Shown: positions 15,986 to 25,930 of the stretch, piece by piece
How the letters are laid out: every line of letters begins with the position of its first letter
Numbering within the stretch: the first letter of the stretch is position 1
Source: Tessaracoccus sp. MC1679
Lineage (GTDB): Bacteria > Actinomycetota > Actinomycetes > Propionibacteriales > Propionibacteriaceae
DNA: 64,000 nucleotides
Reading direction: 5' to 3'
NCBI RefSeq assembly: GCF_014164775.1
Contig: NZ_JACJGB010000004.1
Span: 124,001 to 188,000, forward strand
The notes under the pieces: model-generated
What the model saw: the letters and a program-made list of their open reading frames with translations, nothing else
What the model was told of the DNA's origin: nothing
Databases searched by the model: none
Program-made: the position numbers and the translations under genes

Positions 15986-16927
15986 GTGATCTGGCTAGCC
16001 ATCGGGATGCAGGTTGTGTCCTCCTTCTTGTTCGCCAGCGGTGCCGTCCTGCAGAGCCTTGGGGTCAAGTCCACCTTCGATCCGTCGGGAACCGCGTCGT
16101 CGAACACGCTCACGTTCGCTGGGCTGCTGCGGTTGTTCAAGATCCGGAAGTGGCTGCTCGGGCTCCTGTTCGTCTTCTCCGGGGCGGCCATCCACCTGGT
16201 GGCGCTGTCATTCGCACCCGTGGCTGTAGTGCAGCCGGTGGGGATCCTGGCCGTGCCGTGGTCCGTGCTGCTCGCAGCCCGTATCCACAAGCACAAGCTG
16301 AGCCACAAGATGTGGATCGCTGTGGGCATCACTGTGGCCGGCGTCGTCGGCTTCACGGTCTTCTCGTCGCTCTTCGCCACCGGCGTCAAGCAGGTTGAGT
16401 TCGCCCCCATGTTCATCGCCTTCCTCGTGGTGTGCGCCATCTGCGGTGTGCTGTCCTACTTCGCGACAAAAGCGGCCCCGTGGGCGAAGGCCATGATGTG
16501 GTCCTCGGTTGGCGCCACCTTCTACGGCCTCGCCTCCGGGTTCATGAAGGCGGCGATGGATCTGGTCCTCAAGCACGGCCAGTCCTTCGCTGGTTTCGAA
16601 GTCGTCGCGACGGTGGCGATGATGCTGGCCTGCTACGGACTCGGGGTGTGGATGATCCAGCAGGGATATGCATCCGGGCCCGCGGAGATCACCGTGGGCA
16701 CCATGACGACGGTGGACCCGTTCGTCGCCGTCCTCTTCGGGCTCATCGTGCTGGGAGAGGGCATCGGCATGGGCGTAGGCCCAGCCGTGGGAATGGCCGT
16801 CACGGGAGCCATCGCGGTCTACGGCGTGCTGCTGCTGTCCAAGGATCACCCGGACGCCATCGAGGAGCGGCGCGTGTTGGCCGAGGCCAGCGAGAACGCG
16901 CCCGCCTCGGACCCACCCATGAGCTAG
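15986..16927 (+). CDS. DMT/EamA-like multi-pass membrane transporter
   Basis: A 313-residue protein with about nine or ten hydrophobic helices in two loosely similar halves, starting WLAIGMQVVSSFLFASGAVL. The motif LVALSFAPVAVVQPVGILAV is typical of small-molecule/NIPA-like members of the drug-metabolite transporter superfamily. The substrate is unknown. The GTG start follows GAGAGG with short spacing. It is a single gene. Confidence 0.75.
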   Translation: MIWLAIGMQVVSSFLFASGAVLQSLGVKSTFDPSGTASSNTLTFAGLLRLFKIRKWLLGLLFVFSGAAIHLVALSFAPVAVVQPVGILAVPWSVLLAARIHKHKLSHKMWIAVGITVAGVVGFTVFSSLFATGVKQVEFAPMFIAFLVVCAICGVLSYFATKAAPWAKAMMWSSVGATFYGLASGFMKAAMDLVLKHGQSFAGFEVVATVAMMLACYGLGVWMIQQGYASGPAEITVGTMTTVDPFVAVLFGLIVLGEGIGMGVGPAVGMAVTGAIAVYGVLLLSKDHPDAIEERRVLAEASENAPASDPPMS

Positions 16928-17352
16928 TCCGACTACCGGATCGCTCCCTGAGGAGGGCCGCCCGCGCAGCGGCGTGGCCTGTCTCGAAGGGTCGTGACTT
17001 ACCACCCTCACGCAGTTCGGTCATCAGGTGCGGTGAGCCGTGAGTCGATGCCAGGGCGGCCGTTGTCCATGGTCTCGATGTTTCGGCCAGCCGGGTCGGT
17101 GGTCGGGTGGTTGAGGCCGCCCGGGCATCGTCTCCCGTCTCCCCACGCTCGTCGGCTTGTGGCGTTGTCAGGTCCCGGTGCGGGCCGGCGGGGCGGCGTT
17201 GGGGGTGGGTCTGCTTGGGCGGGATGCCGGTTGGGTGGTCGTCGGGTTGGGCACCGCTGCGCAGTGCCGCCCTGCCGTCCCCCACCCTTGCTGTCGGGTG
17301 CGGGTTTTCGACCCCTCGAACGTCCTGCAGTCGCGTCGCGACGCGGGATCCC
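16928..17352. other. 425-base stretch without a gene
   Basis: No frame here looks coding. The left end holds a REP-like dyad element (16945-16991). The middle is unusually G-rich on the plus strand with repeated GGGTTG and GGGTGG runs. The right end carries a perfect 14-base palindrome (CGCGTCG/CGACGCG, 17332-17345) and a GGGT/ACCC dyad nearby. It is probably non-coding spacer, possibly a decayed repeat or remnant. Confidence 0.5.
16945..16991. repeat. REP-like intergenic dyad element
   Basis: The stretch begins TCCCTGAGGAGGGCCGCC and ends GGCCTGTCTCGAAGGG, with inverted pairing of GGCCGCC against GGCG-T-GGCC around a CGCGCA centre. Elements of the CCCTGAG...CTCGAAGGG form recur between genes in many actinobacterial genomes. 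Only one copy was noticed in this window, so the repeat status rests on general knowledge. Confidence 0.4.
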
Positions 17353-17997
17353 CTACCCGGCCGCTATCGGCAGGGCGTTGAGCGCCACGCGGCCCGACGG
17401 CGTGGCCAGCACGATGGTGGAATCCGCATTCGGCATGACGAAGAACACGTCGGCCTCGTACGGCACGCCGGCGCGGACGGTGAACGGGAAGGGATCCACC
17501 GGGTCGAACGCCTCGCGTGACTCGTTGGTGAAGGAGAAGAGGCCGAACTGGTACTCGCCCTCCTCCACCTCGACGCGGATCTTCAACGCCAACCCATCGT
17601 CGGTCCACTCGTGGCTCACGATCTCGAAGATCCCGTCGCCGTTGCCCTCGAAGGGAATGAAGTTGCCGGATCGGGTGGGCGACGGCTCAGCCGCGACGGA
17701 GGGGGTGGGGGAGGCCTCCGGGGCCGCAGCCGGATCTCCGCCGAGGAACTGCATGCCCAGGATGAGAGCCCCGATGAGGACGATCACGCCCACGACGATC
17801 CACAGTGTGGGACCGGGCGTGCGGGGCGGACGGACAGTGTCGGGGTCTGGGGGCGGCGCCGGTGGCTGACCGAACGGCTGGCGCGGATCGCGGCCCTGCA
17901 CGTCGTGGAACTGTGTGGGGCGGTAGCCAGGATCCTGGTGGGACCACGGCGAGTTGTCCCGTCCCTCGCCCGGCGGCGGCCACTGCTGGTTGCTCAT
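17353..17997 (-). CDS. Membrane-anchored protein with extracellular beta domain
   Basis: This 214-residue protein has a Pro/Gln-rich cytoplasmic N-terminus (about 65 residues), one transmembrane helix (LWIVVGVIVLIGALILGMQF), an Ala/Pro/Ser linker, and a C-terminal domain of alternating strands (FEIVSHEWTDDGLALKIRVE onwards) reminiscent of DUF4352-like immunoglobulin-type domains. Function is unknown. The ATG at 17997 is divergent from the DUF4192 gene by 84 bases. Confidence 0.68.
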   Translation of the reverse strand: MSNQQWPPPGEGRDNSPWSHQDPGYRPTQFHDVQGRDPRQPFGQPPAPPPDPDTVRPPRTPGPTLWIVVGVIVLIGALILGMQFLGGDPAAAPEASPTPSVAAEPSPTRSGNFIPFEGNGDGIFEIVSHEWTDDGLALKIRVEVEEGEYQFGLFSFTNESREAFDPVDPFPFTVRAGVPYEADVFFVMPNADSTIVLATPSGRVALNALPIAAG

Positions 17998-18081
17998 AGT
18001 GCTGCCAGCGTACCCAGAGCGGTTGTCCACAGTTCCGCTGACAGGTGGGAAACAACCCAGCGTCTTCCCGAGTAATGGACA

Positions 18082-18978
18082 ATGAGCAGCACACCAGTTC
18101 TCCGCGGCACCACGCGTGCCGATCTTCTCGCCATGCCCGCCGTCCTGCTGGGCTTCCACCCCACTGACTCCTGCGTCATCCTGGCGTTGAGCGGCAAGTC
18201 CGTCGCCTTCTGCGCCCGCCTGGATCTCGACTGGTTCGTCTACCACTTCGACGACGTGGCGGATCAGATCATCAACGCCTCCTCCCAGGTGGAGGACTGC
18301 CGGTTCGTGCTGATCGGCTTCGGTGAGCCGGACGAGGCGGGTCTCGCCGTCACTGAGCTGGCATCAGTGGTGGGGGAGTCGCGGGTTATCGACGCCATGG
18401 TGACCAACGGGCAGACCACGTGGGTGCTGGACGCGGACCTGCAGGTGCACGAGATCGAGTGCCACACCAGCGCGCTCGAGGCGCAGGCCGTCTATGAAGG
18501 AGTCAGGATCTGCGCGGACCGGGAGGAAGCTGTGGCACCCGTCGAGCAGCACGTCCCGCTGCCGGATGCGGAGGTGGCGGCGGCGCAGACCCTGGTCCGC
18601 GCCTTGTCCCCGGAGGATGCGATGGACCTCCTTGCGGACCTGGCGGAGTCCGAGGAACGGCTCACCCCCACCGAGGCCTGCACCCTGGCTGTCCTGTTGG
18701 GAGACGAAGACCGGCTCGGCGCCTTGCTCACCCGCCTCAGCATCACGAACGCGGATGCCGTGTGGCCCAATCTGGTGGCGGCCCGTCGTGTCGCGCCCGA
18801 GGACGTGCAGGCGAACGTGATCTCGCTCCTGGGGATGGCGTCCTGGCTGAGCGGCCGGGGCGCTGCCCAGACCTCATGCCTTGAGCAGCTGGCGAGGTCA
18901 GATCCCCGGCATGCGGTGGCGAGCCTACTCAGGCGTCTCCACCAGTGCGGGATCCCGCCGCGTCGCTGGGACGAATGA
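18082..18978 (+). CDS. DUF4192 family protein
   Basis: A 298-residue soluble protein with the family opening LRGTTRADLLAMPAVLLGFHP followed by DSCVILAL. The C-terminal half is helical. DUF4192 proteins are widespread in actinobacteria with no settled function. The ATG at 18082 lacks a strong ribosome site. It lies immediately before the fructokinase gene with a 45-base gap. Confidence 0.8.
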   Translation: MSSTPVLRGTTRADLLAMPAVLLGFHPTDSCVILALSGKSVAFCARLDLDWFVYHFDDVADQIINASSQVEDCRFVLIGFGEPDEAGLAVTELASVVGESRVIDAMVTNGQTTWVLDADLQVHEIECHTSALEAQAVYEGVRICADREEAVAPVEQHVPLPDAEVAAAQTLVRALSPEDAMDLLADLAESEERLTPTEACTLAVLLGDEDRLGALLTRLSITNADAVWPNLVAARRVAPEDVQANVISLLGMASWLSGRGAAQTSCLEQLARSDPRHAVASLLRRLHQCGIPPRRWDE

Positions 18979-19023
18979 CCCCTCGGGGGCGCCGGCCCCC
19001 CGGGCGTGCCGTAGGGTTCTGCC

Positions 19024-19944
19024 ATGCGTTTCGTCGTGTGTGGAGAAGCCCTGATCGATCTGATGCCGGAGGAGATGATCTCGCCGGCGGAGAGCCGTTG
19101 GATCGCCAGATCGGGTGGAGGTCCGTTCAATACAGCTGCCGCCCTCGCGCGCCTCGGCAAGGACACCAGATTCCTTGGTCGGCTGAGCACTGATGCGTTG
19201 GGGCGCCAGTTGCGCAGCCACCTCGAGCACGCGGGCGTGGACCTCGGGTTGGCCGTCCCCACGGAGGACCCCACCTCGCTCGCGGTCGTGTCCCTCGACG
19301 AGCAGGGCCGGGCCAGCTACCACTTCCACTTCGCGGGCACGTCCGCATTCAGCTGGAGGGCAGGCGAGCTGCCGGAGTTGGAGCACTCGGACTGGCTGCA
19401 CTTCGGCTCCATCGGCGCCGTCATCGGCAGCGGCGCGAAGCACATCCTGGACTTCGTTCGCAGCACCGACGCCGCGGTGAGCTTCGATATCAACGTTCGG
19501 CCGTCCACCCTGCCGGACAGGGCAGAGTACTTCGGTCTCGTCTCAGACCTTCTGTCGGCCGTCGGCAAGAACGGTGGCATCGCCAAGGCCTCGGACGAGG
19601 ACATCGCGTGGCTCGTCGACGACGATACGGATCCCTTGGGCTACGCGGAGGGATGGGTAGGGGAGTACGGGCTGTCAATGTTCATCGTCACGCTCGGCGC
19701 TGACGGCGTGGTGGCCGTCAAGCCGGACGGTCGCCGCATCCGCACACCTGGGCGTCGCATCGACGTGGTGGACACGTTGGGCGCCGGTGACACGTTCATG
19801 GCCGGCTTCCTGTCGGCCTACGCCGATGACCCGGGAGATGTGGAGGCGGCGCTGGCGCGCGGCGTTGCCGCGGCCGCGATCGTGTGCACCCGGAAGGGTG
19901 CCCAGCCGCCCACCGCCGCCGAAGTGGACGCCCTTCTCGCCTGA
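19024..19944 (+). CDS. Fructokinase, PfkB/ribokinase family
   Basis: A 306-residue sugar kinase. The N-terminal substrate motif is SGGGPFNTAAALARLGKDT (residues about 36-55) and the C-terminal ATP/anion-hole motif is DTLGAGDTFMAGF with the catalytic Asp. Length and ending fit ScrK-type fructokinases, which phosphorylate fructose to fructose 6-phosphate, although other sugars cannot be excluded. The ATG has a TAGGGT box six bases upstream, so a leaderless transcript is likely. Confidence 0.85.
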   Translation: MRFVVCGEALIDLMPEEMISPAESRWIARSGGGPFNTAAALARLGKDTRFLGRLSTDALGRQLRSHLEHAGVDLGLAVPTEDPTSLAVVSLDEQGRASYHFHFAGTSAFSWRAGELPELEHSDWLHFGSIGAVIGSGAKHILDFVRSTDAAVSFDINVRPSTLPDRAEYFGLVSDLLSAVGKNGGIAKASDEDIAWLVDDDTDPLGYAEGWVGEYGLSMFIVTLGADGVVAVKPDGRRIRTPGRRIDVVDTLGAGDTFMAGFLSAYADDPGDVEAALARGVAAAAIVCTRKGAQPPTAAEVDALLA

Positions 19945-20043
19945 GGCAGCCACGATGCCTGGGTGCACGGTGGGTCCGGCTCAGGGCGGACGGGTATATT
20001 GAGCCACCGTGCCGCCAGGCGCAGTAGATGCCGATTGCAGGAG

Positions 20044-22515
20044 ATGGTCGTGAGCCAAGAGGTGGGTCAGTACGACAGGGTCCAAGCCCAGGAGAAGTGG
20101 CAGGCCTTCTGGGAGGAGAACGGAACCTTCACCCCCCTCGACGACGGCAGCCGAGAGCGCCGCTACGTGCTGGACATGTTTCCTTATCCATCCGGTGACC
20201 TGCACATGGGACACGCCGAGGCGTACGCGATGGCAGACGTGCTGGCCCGCTACTGGCGCCTCAAGGGCTTTGACGTCATGCACCCGATCGGCTGGGACTC
20301 CTTCGGCCTGCCCGCCGAGAACGCCGCGATCAAAGCTGATGCCCATCCGGCCACCTGGACCTACAACAACATCGAGACCCAGGCCCGCTCCTTCAAACGC
20401 TACGGGCTCAGTTTCGACTGGTCCCGCCGGCTGCACACCTCGGACGAGGACTACTACAAGTGGACACAGTGGCTGTTCGCCCGCTTCTACGAGCGGGGAC
20501 TGGCCTACCGGAAGGACTCGTTCGTCAACTGGTGCCCGACGGACCAGACTGTGCTGGCCAACGAGCAGGTTGTCGACGGCAGGTGCGAGCGCTGCAAGAC
20601 GGAAGTCACCAAGCGCAAGCTGAACCAGTGGTATTTCAAGACCACGGCCTACGCGCAGCAGTTGCTCGACGATATGGCGCAGCTTGAGGGGGGCTGGCCG
20701 GATCACGTCCTGGCTATGCAGCGCAACTGGATCGGACGATCCGAGGGCGCGCACGTCCGGTTCATCGTCGAGGGGCGCGCGGAGCCCATCACGGTTTTCA
20801 CCACGCGCCCCGACACCCTGTTCGGTGCCACCTTCATGGTGGTGGCGCCCGATGCGCCCCTCGCGGCCGATCTGGTCACCGACACCCAACGGGAGACCTT
20901 TGAGGCCTACCTGGAGAAGGTCAAGCGGGAGACCGAGATCGAGCGGCAGTCCACCGAGCGAGCCAAGACGGGTGTCTGGCTGGGGTGCCACGCCGTCAAC
21001 CCCGTCAACGGCGAGCAGATTCCGATCTGGGCCGCCGACTATGTCCTGGCCGACTACGGCACAGGCGCCATCATGGCCGTGCCGGCGCACGACCAGCGGG
21101 ACCTGGACTTCGCCCGGCAGTACGGGCTCCCGGTGCGCACCGTCATCGACGTCGACGGCACCGATCCGGCCCTCACCGGGGTCTCCACCAGCGGCGACGG
21201 CGCCTACATCAACTCGGGCACGTTGGACGGTCTGACGGACAAGGCCTCCGGCGTGGCGCGGATCATCGCGCAACTGGAGGCCGACGGTCTCGGCACGGGC
21301 ACGGTGCAGTTCCGGCTCCGTGACTGGCTCCTGTCCCGCCAACGGTTCTGGGGCTGCCCCATCCCCGTGGTGCACTGTCCGTCGTGCGGGGAAGTGCCCG
21401 TCCCCGACGACCAGCTGCCGGTCCGCCTGCCGGACCTGCGGGGCGCCGCATTGGCGCCCAAGGGCACCTCCCCGCTGGCCTCGGCCACCGAATGGGTGTC
21501 CACGGAGTGCCCCCGCTGCGGCGGACCGGGACAGCGCGACACAGACACGATGGACACCTTCGTCGACTCATCGTGGTACTTCTTCCGCTATTGCTCCCCG
21601 GGCTACGACAAGGGCCCCTTCAACCCCGACGACGTTCGCCGCTGGATGCCGGTCGCGCAGTACGTCGGCGGCGTCGAACACGCGATCCTGCACCTGCTCT
21701 ACATGCGCTTCTTCACCAAGGTGCTGCGCGACATGGGGTTGGTGGACTTCGACGAGCCGATGCTTCGCCTGCTCAATCAGGGCCAGGTCATCAACCAGGG
21801 CAAGGCGATGAGCAAGTCGCTGGGCAACGGCGTAGATCTCGGCAAGCAGATCGACGAGTTCGGTGTGGACGCTGTGCGCCTCACCATGGTGTTCGCGGGG
21901 CCCCCCGAGGACGACATCGACTGGGCTGACCTGTCTCCGGCCTCGAGCCTGAAGTTCCTGCAGCGTGCGCACCGCATCGCCGCAGACGTCGCCTCGGATC
22001 GTCGCGTCGATTTCGCGCTCGGCGACCCCGCGCTGCGCAAGGCGGTCCACAAGGCCATCACCGAGGTGTCGATGCTCCTGGAGTCCGGCCGGTTCAACGT
22101 GGCCGTGGCGCGCACCATGGAAGTGGTCAACGCCACCCGTAAAGCGATCGACGGAGCCCCTGGACCCGCAGACCCCGCCGTGCGCGAGGCCGCGGAGTTC
22201 GTGGCTCAATCGCTCAGCGTCGTCGCGCCCTACGTGGCGGAGGAAATGTGGGAGCTGCTGGGCCACGCGCCCTCCGTGGCCACCAGCACCTGGCCGACGG
22301 CGGACCCGAGCCTCACCGTCGACGACACGGTCACCATGGTGGTGCAGATCCAGGGCAAGATCCGCGCCAAGCTCGAGGTGCCCGCAGATATCACCGAGCA
22401 GGACGCGCTCGCGGCGGCGCTGGCGGACCCGGGCGTCCAGAGGTCCCTGGACGGCCGGGAGATCGCCAAGGTGATCCCCAGGCTCCCGAAGATGCTCAGC
22501 CTCGTCCCGCGCTGA
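20044..22515 (+). CDS. leuS: Leucyl-tRNA synthetase
   Basis: This 823-residue class I synthetase has the HIGH-type motif [15 protein letters not shown] near residue 45, the zinc/insertion segments, the editing domain ([19 protein letters not shown]), and the KMSKS motif [12 protein letters not shown] near residue 595. The C-terminal anticodon-binding region ends at the usual length. It charges tRNA-Leu in the cytoplasm. ATG 20044 gives the canonical N-terminus; GTG 20050 is possible. A TATATT box lies about 45 bases upstream. Confidence 0.95.
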   Translation: MVVSQEVGQYDRVQAQEKWQAFWEENGTFTPLDDGSRERRYVLDMFPYPSGDLHMGHAEAYAMADVLARYWRLKGFDVMHPIGWDSFGLPAENAAIKADAHPATWTYNNIETQARSFKRYGLSFDWSRRLHTSDEDYYKWTQWLFARFYERGLAYRKDSFVNWCPTDQTVLANEQVVDGRCERCKTEVTKRKLNQWYFKTTAYAQQLLDDMAQLEGGWPDHVLAMQRNWIGRSEGAHVRFIVEGRAEPITVFTTRPDTLFGATFMVVAPDAPLAADLVTDTQRETFEAYLEKVKRETEIERQSTERAKTGVWLGCHAVNPVNGEQIPIWAADYVLADYGTGAIMAVPAHDQRDLDFARQYGLPVRTVIDVDGTDPALTGVSTSGDGAYINSGTLDGLTDKASGVARIIAQLEADGLGTGTVQFRLRDWLLSRQRFWGCPIPVVHCPSCGEVPVPDDQLPVRLPDLRGAALAPKGTSPLASATEWVSTECPRCGGPGQRDTDTMDTFVDSSWYFFRYCSPGYDKGPFNPDDVRRWMPVAQYVGGVEHAILHLLYMRFFTKVLRDMGLVDFDEPMLRLLNQGQVINQGKAMSKSLGNGVDLGKQIDEFGVDAVRLTMVFAGPPEDDIDWADLSPASSLKFLQRAHRIAADVASDRRVDFALGDPALRKAVHKAITEVSMLLESGRFNVAVARTMEVVNATRKAIDGAPGPADPAVREAAEFVAQSLSVVAPYVAEEMWELLGHAPSVATSTWPTADPSLTVDDTVTMVVQIQGKIRAKLEVPADITEQDALAAALADPGVQRSLDGREIAKVIPRLPKMLSLVPR

Positions 22516-22575
22516 GTTCTCCACAGGCGTGCACCCGGCCGAGAAACCGGCGGCTCCACGTGCGAACAAGGGGAT

Positions 22576-23352
22576 ATGGAGCCCCGAGACGCCGAAGAGT
22601 TGGCCAGGGCCCGGCTGGCCTACGTCAGTGCGGGTCGGCCCGCGCTGTGCGGGCCGCGGCGCGCGGCAGCAGAGCCCGTTCCAGAGCCCGTCGGCCCGCC
22701 CGCCCCACCGCCTCCGACGCCTGCGCCCCGGTCGACCGGGCTGCCGCCCCGACGCACCATCACCCTCAAGCATCTGTGGGTGGTGGCCATCCTGCTGTTG
22801 TGCGGAGTGGGAGTCGCCGTCGCGGCCTTGGCTCGGTCATCGGCCACCGAGGTGCCTCTCCCTTCCGTGTCGGTGGTCTCTTCCCCAGCGGCGCCGGTAC
22901 CGAGCCCCAGCCCCACGCCCATGGTGCGCGTCCACGTGGCCGGGGCGGTGCTTCACCCGGGGGTCATCACGCTTCCTGAGGGCTCGATCGTCCAGGATGC
23001 GATCGAGGCGGCCGGCGGGCTCTTACCAGATGCGGATCCGGCGCAGCTGAATCTGGCTGCGCCGGTGAGCGAGGGGATGCAGGTGATCATCGGAACCTCC
23101 GGGGATCCCCAGGGCGAGCTCAACGGGGCCTCCGGCGCCATCGCGGGCGGAGGATCCCCAGGGGCTGTCGACCTCAACAGCGCGACGGTGGCCGAACTGG
23201 AGACCCTCCCCGGGGTGGGTCCAGTGATGGCGGGCGCCATCGTGGCGTGGAGGGAGGAGAACGGCCGATTCACGGCCGTCGAGGAGTTGCAGGAGGTCAG
23301 CGGGATCGGGCCTAAGACCTTCGAGAAGCTGAAACTGCTGGTCCGGGTCTAG
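22576..23352 (+). CDS. comEA: ComEA-like helix-hairpin-helix DNA-binding protein
   Basis: A 258-residue membrane-anchored protein. A Pro-rich cytoplasmic N-terminus is followed by a transmembrane helix (HLWVVAILLLCGVGVAVAAL), an SLBB domain (MVRVHVAGAVLHPGVITLPEG), and a C-terminal HhH pair (DLNSATVAELETLPGVGPVM and FTAVEELQEVSGIGPKTFEK). It is the DNA receptor of the competence-type uptake machine and lies directly upstream of comEC. Confidence 0.9.
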   Translation: MEPRDAEELARARLAYVSAGRPALCGPRRAAAEPVPEPVGPPAPPPPTPAPRSTGLPPRRTITLKHLWVVAILLLCGVGVAVAALARSSATEVPLPSVSVVSSPAAPVPSPSPTPMVRVHVAGAVLHPGVITLPEGSIVQDAIEAAGGLLPDADPAQLNLAAPVSEGMQVIIGTSGDPQGELNGASGAIAGGGSPGAVDLNSATVAELETLPGVGPVMAGAIVAWREENGRFTAVEELQEVSGIGPKTFEKLKLLVRV

Positions 23353-23532
23353 CGCGAACGTGGTGCGCGCCAAGCGACAGCTCCCGCGCCCTCCTCTCCC
23401 GATGGTTGGCATCCATAGACGACACGTCCAGAAGCGTCCGACCCGTCTCAGGTCGGGGCGCCCCAGCACCGCCGTTATCCACAACCGGTCGGCGCGGAGG
23501 GAAATGGCGTCAGGTCCTACCGAGAGTGGGTC

Positions 23533-25875
23533 ATGCAGGTCGGGAATGAGGGTGGGCAGCCACGGGCCGCTGGCCATGACTGGCGGTTGGTTCCGCTGGC
23601 GGCGGCGGCCTGGAGTGCCTCCTGGATCGCCACCACCGGCTGGCGTCCGGATCCTGGGCCGCTGCTGGCCATGGTTGTGGGGCTCGGACTGATTGCCCTT
23701 GTGGCGGCACGACTGGGCCGGATGTGGACCTGCGTGGTGGTCGTGGTCTTCACCGTCACCGGACTGACCTCCGGGGTGCAGGCTTGGCAGCGACACAGCT
23801 CTCCCGTCGCGGCCTTCGCCGAAGCCGGTGCCGTGGGCACGGTGAGAATCCGGATCCTCGCCGAACCCCAGCAGACCGCAGAGGCCGTCGTGGCCAGGGC
23901 CCGGCTGGTCTGGGTGGAGGCCCGTGGCCGCCGCGTCGAGGCCGCCGTGCCCGTCGTCGTCCTTGCCTCTGGACGCAACGGCACCGCGTTGGTGGAGTCG
24001 GTGCCGGGGGCGGAGTATCTCGCCCAGGTGCGGATGGGCGAGCCTCGCCCGGATGATTCTGCCGTCGCGGTGCTGAGCCTCCGCGAGCTCCTGGACATGG
24101 TGCGGGCTCCCCACCTGTTCGATGCGGGGGCCACGGCCATGCGCCACGGACTCCGAGAGGCTGTCGCCCAGTCGCCGCCGCGGCAGGCCGCACTGGTGCC
24201 CTCGCTCGTGGTTGGCGACACCTCGGGCGTGGACGACGAGATGCGAGACCAGTTCCAGGTCACGGGCCTGACCCATCTGATGGCGGTGTCCGGAGCCAAC
24301 CTCACCCTGATGCTGGGGGTCGTGCTCGCCGCCGTCAGAGCGGTCGGGCTTCGTGGCTGGTGGGTGCGCGCGGCCGCGGTGGGAGGGGTGGCGGCGTTCG
24401 TGCTCGTGTGCGGGCAGGAGCCATCGGTGCTCCGCGCCACAGCGATGGGCCTGGTGGCATTGGCCGCCGTCGGCGTCGGGACCGGGGGGCGCAGCATGCG
24501 CGCCCTGAGCGTGGCAATCCTGGCGCTGACCTGGCTTGACCCGTGGCTGGCCAGATCAGCAGGTTTCGCGCTGTCGGTGACTGCCTGCGCGGGCATTGTG
24601 TTGCTGGGGCCGAGCCTGGTCCGGGCACTGACGAGGTGGGCGCCGCGGTGGGCAGCAGAGGCCATCGCAGTGCCGATGGCGGCCCAGCTCGCCACGCAGC
24701 CCATTGTCACCGGAATCAGCGATCAGGTCTCCATGGTGGGAGTGATCACCAATGCCCTGGCCGGGCCGTTCGTCGGCCCCACCACCGTGCTTGGGCTGGC
24801 GGCGGCCCTCTTGTGCTGGGCTCCCGCACTGGCAGCCGGTCCTGGTTGGCTGGCCGGGTGGTGTGCGCAACCCATCCTGTGGCTCGCAGAGGGCGGTGCC
24901 GCGCTTCCTTCCGCCGCCTGGGACTGGGAGGCGTCCGCCGCTGGGATGCTGGTGGTGATGGTGGCCGTGGCTGCGCTGGCGATGCTTCTGCCGAGCCTGC
25001 TCCGGACGCCTCTGGGGGCGGCGTCGGTCGTGATGGTGCTGCTCGTCTCCTGCCTGGTGCGGCCCACTCCGCCGGGGTGGCCCGGTGACTGGGGGGTCGT
25101 CTTCTGCGACGTGGGGCAGGGTGACGCGACGGTCTTCGCGGCTCAGACCGGCGCCGTCGTCCTCGTCGACGCTGGTCCGGACGCTGGCCCCACCGTGGGC
25201 TGCCTGTCCGCTCTCGGGGTAGGGGCAGTGCCGTTGCTGGTCCTCACGCACTGGCATGCGGACCACACGGGTGGAGCGGAGGAGGTGATCCGCCGATACC
25301 GGCCAGGACTGATACTCACCCGTGCAGGGCGGCAGCCGGCATGGCTGCTGTCAGCCGCCCGGGAGGCGGGTGCCGAGGTCCGCTCCGCGCGGGCAGGGGA
25401 GCAGCTGTCTGTGGGGGACGTGGTGTGGCGCACCGCCTCAGCCTGGGAGCAGGCAGGGGGATTGGAGCCCGAGGCGGAGGGGGAGGGATCACCCGAGAAC
25501 GACGCCTCCGTGGTGGGGACGGTCGAGGTGCGTGGGCTCCGGGTACTGGTGGCAGGGGACGTTGAACCCGCTGGCCAGTCCGTGGCCTTGCGCAGCGCCG
25601 CCGCCCACGGCGTCGGGCTCGAGGTCCACGTGCTGAAGCTTCCCCACCATGGCTCATCCCGTCAGGAGCCGCGGTTCTTCGCCGCGACCGGTGCCGCACT
25701 GGCCGTCGCGTCGTCGGGTCTCGACAACGACTACGGCCACCCTGCGCAGAGCACCCTGCGCCTAGCCGCCGAGCATGGGATGGAGGTGGCCCGGACGGAC
25801 CAGGACGGCTCCGTCGCCGTGGGACTGCAGGGCGCCACTCTTGTGGTGAGGCGGTGGCGTGGCGCCACGACGTGA
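23533..25875 (+). CDS. comEC: ComEC/Rec2 DNA-uptake channel with metallo-beta-lactamase domain
   Basis: This 780-residue protein has N-terminal hydrophobic segments, an OB-like DUF4131 region, the ComEC membrane core (GLTHLMAVSGANLTLML) and a C-terminal metallo-beta-lactamase domain with VLTHWHADHTGGAEE and LKLPHHGSSRQEPRF. It should transport single-stranded DNA into the cell and may degrade the other strand. It shares an operon with comEA despite a 180-base gap. Whether the cell is competent cannot be judged from this window. Confidence 0.9.
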   Translation: MQVGNEGGQPRAAGHDWRLVPLAAAAWSASWIATTGWRPDPGPLLAMVVGLGLIALVAARLGRMWTCVVVVVFTVTGLTSGVQAWQRHSSPVAAFAEAGAVGTVRIRILAEPQQTAEAVVARARLVWVEARGRRVEAAVPVVVLASGRNGTALVESVPGAEYLAQVRMGEPRPDDSAVAVLSLRELLDMVRAPHLFDAGATAMRHGLREAVAQSPPRQAALVPSLVVGDTSGVDDEMRDQFQVTGLTHLMAVSGANLTLMLGVVLAAVRAVGLRGWWVRAAAVGGVAAFVLVCGQEPSVLRATAMGLVALAAVGVGTGGRSMRALSVAILALTWLDPWLARSAGFALSVTACAGIVLLGPSLVRALTRWAPRWAAEAIAVPMAAQLATQPIVTGISDQVSMVGVITNALAGPFVGPTTVLGLAAALLCWAPALAAGPGWLAGWCAQPILWLAEGGAALPSAAWDWEASAAGMLVVMVAVAALAMLLPSLLRTPLGAASVVMVLLVSCLVRPTPPGWPGDWGVVFCDVGQGDATVFAAQTGAVVLVDAGPDAGPTVGCLSALGVGAVPLLVLTHWHADHTGGAEEVIRRYRPGLILTRAGRQPAWLLSAAREAGAEVRSARAGEQLSVGDVVWRTASAWEQAGGLEPEAEGEGSPENDASVVGTVEVRGLRVLVAGDVEPAGQSVALRSAAAHGVGLEVHVLKLPHHGSSRQEPRFFAATGAALAVASSGLDNDYGHPAQSTLRLAAEHGMEVARTDQDGSVAVGLQGATLVVRRWRGATT

Positions 25876-25930
25876 CCCGTGGGGTCGACACCGGAGGCGC
25901 ATCGTCGTGGACCACTGGCATGCTAGGGCT

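Noticed and set aside
19981-21375. 464-residue minus-strand frame
   Set aside because: Antisense of leuS, without recognisable motifs.
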